DNA from: Bacillus sp. HSf4 | GTDB lineage: Bacteria > Bacillota > Bacilli > Bacillales > Bacillaceae | DNA: 64,000 nt | NCBI RefSeq assembly: GCF_029537375.1 | Contig: NZ_CP120679.1 | Location: forward strand, 415,501 to 479,500 | Reading direction: 5' to 3' | Part shown: one piece after another, positions 17,998 through 28,800 of the stretch | How the letters are laid out: every line of letters starts with the position of its first letter | Position numbering within the stretch: position 1 is the first letter of the stretch | Made by a program: the position numbers and the translations under genes | Notes under the pieces: model-generated | The model's database searches: none | What the model was told of the DNA's origin: nothing | What the model saw: the letters and a program-made list of their open reading frames with translations, nothing else

Positions 17998-19185
17998 ATG
18001 AACAAACGAAACTACGGAATGATGACCTTTGTGCTCTTTTGGACCGGGTTTGCGGTGATGTGCAGCTTATATGTGACAATTCCGTTAACACCTGTATTCA
18101 TGAGGGAATTTGGTTTATCAGCGGATGATGCGGCTTGGACCGGCAGTATCTTTTCCATCTTTTTTGCGCTCGGCTGCTTAGTGTACGGACCTGTTTCCGA
18201 TCGCTTCGGCCGCAAACAAGTGATTGTGGCAGGCCTTGTTTTTTTAACGGTTTTTACAGTGTTGATCGGCTTTGCGGACAGCTTGCCCGCCATTATATTG
18301 TTTCGCGCTTTACAGGGAGCTGCTGCCGCGTCTTTTTCACCGGTGGCCCTCGCATATGCTGGAGAAATGTTTCCTCAAGAAAAGCGGGGAACGGCGATTG
18401 GTTTTATTAGTACGGGTTTTTTGCTGGCGGGGATTGGCGGCCAAGTTATCGCAAGCTTTATTAGCGAGGTTTGGAATTGGAACGCCGTGTTTTGGCTGAT
18501 GTCTGCCGTTTATCTGCTGACAATGTGGTTCAACATGTTGCTTTTGCCGAAAGGAGATGTGAAGCAAAAGAGCGGGCATATGTTTTCTTCCTTCAGCCGC
18601 ATGGGGGATGTGCTTCACAGCCGGTCTTTGCTGATTGGCTATGTGGTCACAATCACCGTTCTCTTTACATTTGTCGGCATGTATTCAGCACTTGGATTTG
18701 TTTTGACCCATTCGCCATATGCCCTTTCCAGCGGACAGATTTTATTTGTCCGTTCAGCGGGTATCCTTGGCATGGCCTGTTCACCGATCGCCGGGCGATT
18801 GATCAGCAAGCATGGGAGTCTGTCGGTTTTGCGGACCGGTTTAATCATTGCTGCGGCGGGTTTGCTTTTGATGAGTGTCAGCGGCGGATTGACGGTTCTC
18901 GTCGTGATGAGCGTGGTGTTTGTGCTTGGCATTGCAATTGCCGTGCCGTCCCTGATTTCTTTGATCGGCCAGCTTGGCGGAGAGATGAGGGGCCTTGCCG
19001 TCTCGCTTTATACGTTTATTTTATTTATCGGCGCGAGTCTGGGGCCGATCTTTACGGCATTTTTCCTGAAATCCGACCCGTTTCTTGTCTTAAGTCTTGT
19101 GCTTTTCATCAGTGTCGTTCTGTCCTTTTTAATTAGCAGGAAGCCAAGTCCAGTTCAAGCGGGCAAACGGCTGGCTAAAAACTGA
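17998..19185 (+). CDS. MFS transporter
   Basis: 395-residue integral membrane protein of the major facilitator superfamily with about 12 hydrophobic segments. The loop between segments 2 and 3 carries GPVSDRFGRKQVI, the conserved MFS motif A. It probably acts as a proton-coupled exporter or importer; the substrate is unknown. It follows the TrmB gene by 18 bp behind GAGAGGTGA and is likely cotranscribed with it. No clear terminator is visible after it before the lichenysin control region. Confidence 0.85.
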   Translation: MNKRNYGMMTFVLFWTGFAVMCSLYVTIPLTPVFMREFGLSADDAAWTGSIFSIFFALGCLVYGPVSDRFGRKQVIVAGLVFLTVFTVLIGFADSLPAIILFRALQGAAAASFSPVALAYAGEMFPQEKRGTAIGFISTGFLLAGIGGQVIASFISEVWNWNAVFWLMSAVYLLTMWFNMLLLPKGDVKQKSGHMFSSFSRMGDVLHSRSLLIGYVVTITVLFTFVGMYSALGFVLTHSPYALSSGQILFVRSAGILGMACSPIAGRLISKHGSLSVLRTGLIIAAAGLLLMSVSGGLTVLVVMSVVFVLGIAIAVPSLISLIGQLGGEMRGLAVSLYTFILFIGASLGPIFTAFFLKSDPFLVLSLVLFISVVLSFLISRKPSPVQAGKRLAKN

Positions 19186-19353
19186 AAGTTGTTTAGTATA
19201 GTTTCAGAATCTTTTTCTGTAAGGAATGAAGGTATGAAAGCTTTTATGATGGTTAAAATTTTGTAAAATAAATTTTTGATAAAATATATTAAAAAAACAA
19301 TTTTACGCTAGGTTTAGCAAATATTAATGAAATCTTAAATCATGACTGTGAAT

Positions 19354-19485
19354 TTGCGGATTAAAACGATGATTTTTCGTTTTCCCGCATATTTTTTTGG
19401 AAATTTCGGAAAACCGCATCAATCTTTTCGCCTACCGTTCGGTATCCCGCATGAATCTTTTAACCTATTTTTCGGTGAAAAAAAC
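19354..19485 (+). promoter_or_regulatory. Array of ComA-type boxes in the lichenysin promoter region
   Basis: Five sites resemble the ComA consensus TTGCGG-N4-CCGCAA. They are TTGCGG half-site at 19354, TTTCGT-N4-CCGCAT at 19375-19390, TTTCGG-N4-CCGCAT at 19404-19419, GTTCGG-N4-CCGCAT at 19437-19452, and a TTTCGG half-site at 19470. The centres of the last three are 33 bp apart, about three helical turns, which would place them on one face of the DNA. ComA~P activates srfA in B. subtilis through such boxes. No strong -35/-10 pair follows (GTGAAC near 19502 is the best -35), as expected for an activated promoter. The DNA at 19190-19350 is very AT-rich with no gene. Confidence 0.7.
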
Positions 19486-19544
19486 AATATTTTCATTTAA
19501 AGTGAACTGTGTGCAGAAAATGAATTTATTTCAGTAAAAGCAGA

Positions 19545-19622
19545 TAAAGGCAAACCTGCGGAAACGCAGGGACGCAAAGCCATGGCCTAAGGTGCGGACG
19601 ATGCTAAGGTTGACAGGTTGCC
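19545..19622 (+). promoter_or_regulatory. Cyclic-di-GMP-I (GEMM) riboswitch aptamer
   Basis: The leader of the lichenysin operon contains AAAGGCAAACC at its start and AGGTTGCC at its end (P1), with a GGAAAC-capped stem directly after. GGGACGCAAAGCC is the most conserved stretch of the GEMM-I class. A second stem-loop (CATGGCC through AAGGTTGACAGG) completes the two parallel helices that hold c-di-GMP. It lies about 190 bp upstream of the lchAA start and is followed by a terminator, so it should adjust transcription elongation in response to c-di-GMP. Confidence 0.88.
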
Positions 19623-19633
19623 GAATGAACAGG

Positions 19634-19673
19634 GAGCTTCCCCGTTTTAATTCGGGTAGGCTCTTTTCTTTTT
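19634..19673 (+). terminator. Riboswitch-controlled terminator in the lchA leader
   Basis: GAGCTTCCCCG pairs with CGGGTAGGCTC (11 positions, one mismatch, wobble pairs) across an 8-nt loop and runs into TTTTCTTTTT. It begins 11 bases after the aptamer. Two more hairpins follow before the start codon (CCAATATA/TATATTGG at 19678-19697 and CCGCAA/TTGCGG at 19741-19759). Confidence 0.8.
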
Positions 19674-19811
19674 ATTCCCAATATAGTTTTATATTGGTAT
19701 TGACAATTCTGTGACAGCACATTTGCCGTCTCGCCAAACGCCGCAAATCAGTATTGCGGTTCATCACGGAGACCGCCATAAATGACACTTGATAAAGGAG
19801 GAATAGGAAAG

Positions 19812-22800
19812 ATGGAAAACACATACTACCCCCTGACACATGCCCAAAGGCGTATTTGGTACACAGAGAAGTTTTACCCAGGTACAAGCGTTTCCAATCT
19901 GAGCGGTTTTGGAAAGCTGAAATCTGAGTCGGGAATAGATACCGGTTTATTGGCTGAAGCCATTCGGCAGTTTGTCCGCACCAATGAAACGATGCGCTTC
20001 AGGCTGCATGATGATGAAGAGGATGAACCGAAACAATATATCACCGAATATGAACCATTTGAATTGGAGTACCTTGATGCCGCCAAAACAAACATGGCCG
20101 ACATTTTAAAATGGGGACAAGCTGAAGCGCGCCGGCCCCTGCCCCTATATGACAGTCCGTTGTTCAAGTTTGCCGTCGTGCGCATCAGCCCTGTTGAAAG
20201 CTGGTTTTTTGTAAAGGTTCACCATCTGATTTCCGACGGCATTTCTATGACACTCCTAGGCAACCGCATCACCGACATCTATTTGAAGCTTGCGGGAGGG
20301 GAAACCGACCTCGAAGCTGTACAGCCGTCATTTACAGAACACATTCAAAGCGAATTGGAATACGAAGAATCGAAACGGTTCCAAAAAGATAAAGCGTATT
20401 GGAACGCTCAATACGAAGTCATTCCGGAGCCCGTATCTTTAAAGCAAAGCGATTCTTATCAAGTCCGTTTGGACGCGGCTCGTCTTTCTAAAGAGATTTC
20501 CCCAGACCTGTATCAAAAAATTCAAACGTATTGTCAAAACAACAACGTTAGTGTGCTCTCCTTGTTTCTATCAACCTTACACATTTATATGCATCGGGTG
20601 ACCGGACAAAAAGATGTCGTTCTCGGCACTTTTATGGGAAACCGGACAAATGCAAAAGAAAAACAGATGCTTGGCATGTTCGTATCGACCATTCCGATGA
20701 AAGCCCGGCTTGATGTGCAACAGGACTTTACTGCATTTGTGCAGGAAAGGATGAAAGATCAGCTGAAAATCATCAGACATCAAAAGTATCCGTACAATCT
20801 CCTGATCAATGACCTGCGGGAAAGGCAGCCCCATTTAAATAAGCTGTTTTCCGTCTCTTTGGAGTATCAGGTCATGCAATGGCAGCAGAAAGAAACGGTA
20901 TCGTTCTTATCTGAGCCGATTTTCAGCGGCAGTGAAGTTAACGATGTCTCCATTCATGTGAAAGAAAGATGGGACACGGGGACGCTTGCGGTCGACTTTG
21001 ATTACAGAGAGGAACTGTTCAGCCGCGAAGAAATGGTCATGTTATACGAGCGGCTCATGACGCTTCTTAATGAAGCCCTCGCTGCACCAGACAAGAAAAT
21101 TAGCGATCTGGAAATCATTCCTGCGCAGGAAAAACAGCAGCTGCTGCAGCGTGCTTCAGGTTCTTTGATCACGTATGACAAAGAGCTGACCCTTCATCGC
21201 TTATTCGAGCAAACAGCAGCTGAGACTCCTAAGAAGACGGCGCTTGTTTTTGAGGGGAAACAGCTTTCGTATCAGGAGTTGAATGAGATCGCCAACCGGC
21301 TGGCAAGGGCGCTTCGCAAAAGAGGTGTCGGTTCCGATGTGCCGGCAGCCGTTTTGATGAAGCGGTCAGAGCGGACGGTAGCGGCGATATTGGGGATTCT
21401 CAAGGCCGGAGGCGCTTATGTGCCGATTGATCCCGGTTTTCCAAATGAGCGGATTCAGTTTATGCTCAAGGATTCCGCTGCAAAAGTTGTGATCACCGAT
21501 CAGGCATTTGCGGCTGAATCAGCTGAAACACTGCTCTTTTCCGAAGCGATCGCCGAAACGGAAGACTTCGGCAATCTGCCTTCATCATCCGGTGCTGATC
21601 ATCTCGCATACATCATTTATACGTCTGGAACAACGGGCCGTCCAAAAGGCGTCATGATTGAGCACAGACAGGTTCATCATCTTGTTAAGGGGCTTCAGCA
21701 AGCTGTACATACATATGCACAGGCCGATTTGAATGTTGCGCTTTTGGCTCCGTTTCATTTTGATGCTTCCGTTCAGCAGATATTCACGTCTCTTCTGCTT
21801 GGCAAGTCTCTCTATATCGTACCGAAAAAGACCGTTTCCGACGGGCGTGCCTTAGCCGCTTATTTCCGCCGCCACCAGATTGATGTCACGGACTGTACAC
21901 CGTCTCATTTGCAGCTTTTGATTGCTGCCGACGATCTCCGCGGAACAAGCCTGAAACATATCCTCGTCGGAGGTGAGGCATTATCAAGGGTGGCGACCGA
22001 AAAGCTGCTCCGTTTATTTGCGGAATCAGCCGAATCGATTCCCTTGATCACGAACGTCTACGGACCGACAGAAACCTGTGTTGATGCCTCGGCCTTCACA
22101 ATTCCGCGGGATGGACAACTTCAGTACGAAAACGCCTATGTACCAATCGGCAGGCCGCTTGGGAACAACCGATTTTACATTTTGGATGATCACGGAGCGC
22201 TTCTGCCGGATGGTGCCGAGGGTGAATTGTATATTGCGGGAGATGGAGCCGGACGGGGGTATTTGAACCTCCCGGACATGACGGAGGAAAAATTCTCGGC
22301 CGATCCTTTCAATCCGGGAGGTGTCATGTATCGGACCGGTGATATTGTCAGATGGCTTCCTGACGGTACCGTCGATTTTATCGGCCGAAAGGATGATCAG
22401 GTGAAAGTCCGCGGCTACAGGATCGAACTCGGGGAGATTGAGTCCGTCTTACAAGGTGCGCCCGGTGTCGAAAAAGCAACTGTGCTTACGCGGCCGGGAA
22501 CAGCCGGCGATCAAGAGGTTTGCGCATATATCGTTCCGAAAGATGACCGCGCCGCTTCGGTGTCTGAGTTAAGGGAGCATTTGGCGAAAAGGCTGCCTGA
22601 TTATATGCTGCCTTCCTATTTCACCGAGCTTGAAGAAATGCCGCTGACGCCAAGCGGCAAGGTTGATCGCAAAGCATTGCTTCTGCATCAAGCGACGATT
22701 ACAGGGGGTGCTGAGTATACGGCGCCGAGAAATGACAGGGAAGAAAAAATCGCGCACATTTGGCAGGATGTGCTCGGAGCGGAACGAGTCGGCATCTATG

Positions 22801-25800
22801 ATCAGTTCTTTGAACTTGGCGGCCATTCGCTGAAAGCGATGGTGATGCTTTCAAGGCTCCGCAAAACATTCGGAGTTGAAGTGCCGCTTGAGGTCCTGTT
22901 TGAAAAACCGACTGTCGCCGCTCTTAGTCAATTTGTTTCTAAAGCGGAGCAAAAAGGGTTTACAGCCATTGAACCGGCGGCAGAATGCAGCGACTATCCT
23001 CTGTCGCTGGCGCAGCAGCGGATTTATATCGTCAGTCAGCTGGAAGGAGCGGGCATCGGCTACAATATGCCGGCGGCGGCTATGCTTGAAGGGCCGCTTG
23101 ATCGAGAGCGTCTGGAACATGCTTTTCAAAAGCTGATTGAAAGACATGAAGCGCTCCGTACTTCATTTGTATCTGTCAATGGAGAACCGAGGCAGCGTAT
23201 TCATGCAAAAGCTGAGCTGCACATCGAGGTGATCCAGAGCGGGGACAAGCCTTTAGAACAAACGATAAAATCGTTTGTACGCCGTTTTGATCTCGGGAAA
23301 GCGCCGCTTTTGAGAATCGGCCTCGTCCGCCTGGAAGAAAGCAGACACATGCTGCTGTTTGATATGCACCACCTGATTTCCGACGGGGTTTCGATTTCGA
23401 TTATTTTACATGAGCTGGCCAAGTTGTATAAAGGGGAAGAACTGCCGGAGATGCGCCTGCACTACAAAGATTATGCCGTCTGGCAAAACAATCAGACCGA
23501 TGGCGGCTATCAAAAAGAAGAAGAATATTGGCAAAACGTCTTCTCCGGGGAGCTCCCTGTCCTGCAGCTGTTGACGGATCAGCCTCGTCCGCCTGTGCAA
23601 AGCTTTGCAGGAGACAGGGTTTCCGCTGCCGTGCCAAAAGAGATCGAGGAAAAAATGGTCGGACTTGCTGATGAAAACGGCGCGACACTGTATATGGTCA
23701 TGCTGGCCGCTTACAATACGCTTCTTGCGAAATACGCCGGACAGGAAGATGTGATTGTCGGGACGCCGGCTGCCGGCCGCAGCCACTCCGACTTGGAAGG
23801 GATCGTCGGAATGTTTGTCAATACGCTGGCGATCCGCTCGAAAGTCGATCGTGAAAAAACGTTTGCTGAATTTCTACATGATGTGCGGCACACGGTCTTG
23901 AACGCGTTTCAACATCAGGATTATCCGTTTGAATGGCTCGTCGAAAAGCTCAATGTTCCGCGTGATTTAAGCCGTCATCCTCTCTTTGATACGATGTTTA
24001 TTTTGCAAAATGCAATGGAGGACATTCCGCTGCTCGGCGATTTGCGTCTGTCCATTCAGGAAACGAATTTCAACATCGCCAAATTTGATTTGACCCTGCA
24101 GGCAAAGAAAGAACACGGTGAATTGATTCTCGATTTGGATTACAGTACAAAACTGTTTAAAAAAGATACGGCCGAGAGAATACTGAAAGCTTACTTGAAC
24201 CTGCTTGAAGAAATGACGGCAGATCCGCATCGGAAAATAGGGGAATACAGCTTGTTGACAGAGGAAGAAGCGAAGCGGCAGCTCGTCGCCTTCAATCCAG
24301 GTCAAAGCGCTTATCCGCATGGGCAAACGATCGTGCAACAATTTGAGGAACAAGCAGCCGAATCAGGTGAGCGCCCTGCCCTTCAATTTGAAGGTGCGGT
24401 ATTGACGTACCGTGAACTCAATGAGAAAGCGAATCAGTTGGCAAGACGTCTTCGCGAAAGAGGGGTGCAAACAGGAACGACAGCCGCCATTCTTACCGCC
24501 AGGTCGTCGGAAATGGTCGTCGGAATCCTTGCCGTGTTAAAAGCCGGGGCCGCTTATGTGCCGGTTGATCCCGATCATCCAGAGCAGCGCATCCACCACT
24601 TCTTCCGCGACAGCGGAGCAGCGGTTTTGTTAACGCAAACGGCGTTGAGACCGCTTGCTGAAGCGGCGGACTTTGCGGGCGAGATGTTCTTCCTTGATGA
24701 AGCCCATCTATATCAAGGAGAATCGGCCAACTTGAATGTTCCGATTTCTCCGGAAGCTTTAGCCAATCTGACATACACATCAGGAACGACCGGAATGCCG
24801 AAAGGCAACATGGTGACACACCGAAATATTTTGCGGACTGTGAAAAACCCGAACTATTTGGAAATCGTTGATACAGACATTGTACTTTCCATTTCCAATT
24901 ATGTTTTTGACGCCTTCATGTTTGATATGTTCGGTTCCCTGCTGAACGGCGCCAAACTGGTGGTTGCCCCGAAGGAGACAATCCTTGATATGGGCCGGCT
25001 TGCCGCCATGCTTGAAAACGAAAAAGTCTCCGTTTTGATGATCACAACGGCATTGTTCAACATGCTTGTCGATATGCGGCCGGACAGTATGAAGACATTG
25101 CGCAGGGTGCTGTTCGGCGGTGAGCGCGCATCCGTCGATCATGTCAGAAGAGCGCTCAAGACTGTTGGAAAGGGCCGGCTTCTTCATATGTACGGGCCAT
25201 CAGAGAGTTCTGTTTTTACCACTTATCATCCCGTCAATGATGTCGGCGCTGATGCGCAGTCGATTCCGATCGGAAAGCCGGTCAGCAATACAGAGGTGCT
25301 GATCCTTGATCCTGCTGGAAAGGTTCAGCCTGCAGGTGTTGCCGGTGAACTGTGCGTCGGAGGAGACGGGCTTGTCCGCGGCTATTTCAACCGTCCGGAA
25401 CTGACGGCGGAGAAATTCACAGCACATCCGTTTCAAAAAGATCGGAACATCTATCGGACAGGTGACATGGCAAGATGGCTTGCCGACGGAAGTCTTGAAT
25501 TTATCGGCCGGATGGATCACCAGGTGAAAATCCGCGGCCAAAGAATCGAACTGGGCGAGATCGAGCATCAGCTGCTGACCCATGACATGATCCAGGAAGC
25601 TGCAGTCCTGGCTGTTGCTGCCGATTCGGGCGATCAGATGATCTGCGCATACATTGTCGCCGATCGGCAGCTTTCAAGTCGCGAGCTGCGCGAACATGCA
25701 GCTGCGGGACTGCCCGGTTATATGATCCCGTCTGTTTTTATCCAGTTAGAAGAGCTTCCGCTCACAGGGAATGGAAAAGTGGACAGAAGAGCGCTGCCTG

Positions 25801-28800
25801 CACCTGACGCCGCTCAAAGTGTGCAGAGGGAATATACGGCTCCGCGGAATGACACAGAAGCCCGTCTTGCCGAGCTTTGGCAGGAAGCGCTCGGCATCTC
25901 TCCAGTTGGAGTGCATGACAATTTCTTTGAGCTTGGCGGTCATTCTTTAGCGGGAATGAAGCTAATGGCCCGCGTTCAGCGAGAGCTGGATGTCGATCTC
26001 CAGCTGAAAGACTTGTTCAAGTCGCCGACAATCGAAAGCTTGGCAAAAGCGGCCGCGGACGCAAAGGAAAAAGCGGTGATCTATATCGAAGCCGCGCAAG
26101 AGCAGGAGGCCTATCCTGTATCATCGGCGCAAAAACGGCTTTATGTCCTGCAGCAGCTTGAAGGCGCGGAGAAAACCTATAACATGCCGTCCGTTTTAAA
26201 GCTTGAAGGAAAGCTCGACCTTGCCCGGCTGGAAGCTGCTGTAAAGAATCTGATCAAGCGCCATGAAGCGTTTCGAACATCGTTTGAAATCAGAGACGGT
26301 GAGCCAGTTCAGCGGATATGGAAGGACGCCGAATTTGCGATTGATGTTATCGATGCGGATGAACGAGAAACAGATCAGCTAATTGAAGCGTTTATCCAGC
26401 CGTTTGATCTCACTAAGGCGCCGCTTTTCAGAATGAGCATCCTTCGCCTGGCTGAGGAAAAGCATCTTTTACTGACAGATATGCATCACATCATTTCAGA
26501 CGGCGCATCCGTCGGCATTCTGATCGATGAAATGACAAAGCTTTACGCTGGAGAGACGCTTGAACCACTAAAGATTCAGTACAAAGACTATACAGTCTGG
26601 CAGCAAAAGCGCCTGCAAACGGAACACAACAAGCAAGAGGCGTATTGGCTGAAAAAACTGGGCGGAGAACTGCCCGTCCTCACACTGCCGACAGACTTTT
26701 CGCGACCGGCGGTGCAGACGTTTGAAGGCGAGCGTCTCACCTTTGAGCTCAAGCCTGAGCTTGTCCGAGCGCTAAAGGATCTGGCTCAACAAACAGAAAC
26801 GACCCTAAACACGGTGCTTCTTGCCTCATACAGCGTATTTTTAGCCAAGCTGAGCGGTCAAAGCGAGATTGTGGTCGGTTCTCCGGTCGCCGGAAGACCG
26901 TACGCCGATGTCGACAATGTGATCGGGATGTTTGTCAATACATTGGCGATGAGGACGCATCCAAAAGGAGAGAAAACCTTTGCCGCATTCCTCAAGGAAG
27001 TCAAAGAAACGGCGCTTGAAGCATATGAGCACCAAGATTATCCGTTTGAAGAACTGATTGAGAAATTGAACATTCAGCGCGATATGAGCCGAAATCCATT
27101 ATTCGATGCTGTTTTTTCAATGCAAAACGCGGATGTAAAAGACTTGTCGATGGAAGGGATCACACTGCAGCCGTATGAGCTTGATCAGCAGGCGGCAAAA
27201 TTTGATCTGACCTTGACCGCAGCCGAAGAAGAAGACATTGTACGGCTTGAAATGGTATATAATACGGCGCTCTTTCAGCATGAATCCGTCAAGCGCTGGT
27301 GCGAATACTGGCTTCACCTCCTTGAAGCGGCCGCTCATCATTCGGATGTCCGGCTCTCCGAGCTGTCACTCTTGGATGAAACGGAAAAACGGAGGCTCGT
27401 GGCCGCCTGGAATGACACGGCACTTGATGTTCCGACAGACAAAACAATCGATGAGCTGTTTGAAGCCCAAGTCCGCCGCACTCCTGACCGCGGGGCTGTC
27501 GTGTACAACGGCCGCAAGTGGACGTACAGGGAGCTTAATGCGCGCGCGAATCGCCTCGCCCGCCTGCTGATTGAAAAAGGGGCGCAGCCGGAACAACGGA
27601 TCGGTATCATGGTCAAGCCTTCGTTGGAAATGGCGGTTGGTGTGCTCGCAATTTTAAAAGCGGGCGCGGCCTACGTGCCGATTGATCCTGATTATCCGGT
27701 GCAGCGGATCGGATATGTATTGGAAGACAGCGGTGCTGAGCTGCTTTTAACACAGACAGACTTAGCCGCGCCGGAAGGATTCAGCGGTGAATCCATTCAG
27801 CTTGATTTGATGCTGAAGGGAGAATTGACAAAAGAAGATGAGCGAAATCTGCAGTCGGCGGTGAAACCCGGCAATCTCGCATATTTAATTTATACATCAG
27901 GCACGACCGGACAGCCGAAGGGCGTCATGGTCGAACATCACTCACTTGTGAACTTGTGCTATTGGCATAACGACGCCTTCAAAGTCACAGAAGAGGACAA
28001 AAGCGCAAAATACGCCGGCTTCGGCTTTGACGCATCGGTCTGGGAGATGTTCCCGTATTGGCTTGCCGGAAGTGAGCTTCATATCATCGATGAAGCGATC
28101 CGGATGGACATCGTCCGGCTGAATCAATATTTTGAAGAACACGGCATCACGATCACGTTCCTGCCGACACAGCTGTGCGAACAGTTCATGGAGCTGGACA
28201 ACCGGTCGCTGCGCGTGCTTCTGACAGGCGGAGACAAGCTGAAACAGATCGAAAAACGCTCCTACACGCTCGTCAACAACTACGGGCCGACGGAAAACAC
28301 GGTCGTTGCAACGAGCGGACCGATCGACCCTGATGAAGGGATGCTTTCAATCGGAAAGCCGATCGCCAACACACGGGCTTATGTGCTTGGAGAAAACAAC
28401 GAAGTCCAGCCTGTCGGTGTCGCCGGTGAGCTGTGTGTCGCCGGCCGCGGGCTTGCGCGCGGCTATCTCAACAAGCCGGAGGAAACGGCGCAGCGCTTCA
28501 CGGAAGATCCGTTCGTACCGGGCGAGCGCATGTACCGGACGGGTGATCTGGTCAAGTGGCTTTCCGACGGGCGGCTTGAATATATCGGCCGGATCGATCA
28601 GCAGGTGAAAATCCGCGGCTTCCGGATCGAGCTTTCGGAAATCGAAGTCCAGCTCGCACGCTTCCCGGAAGTCCGGGAAGCGGTTGTCCAAGACATCGAA
28701 GACGCCTACGGAAACAAAGCGCTGTGCGGCTATGTCGTTGCGGACGAACAGCTTGATACAGAAAGCCTCGCCCGTAAGCTGGCACAGACGCTTCCGGACT

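Noticed and set aside
19741..19759. CCGCAA...TTGCGG near the lchAA start as a ComA box
   Set aside because: The half-sites are in everted order with 7-bp spacing and lie after the riboswitch terminator, downstream of any sensible promoter; more likely a leader hairpin.
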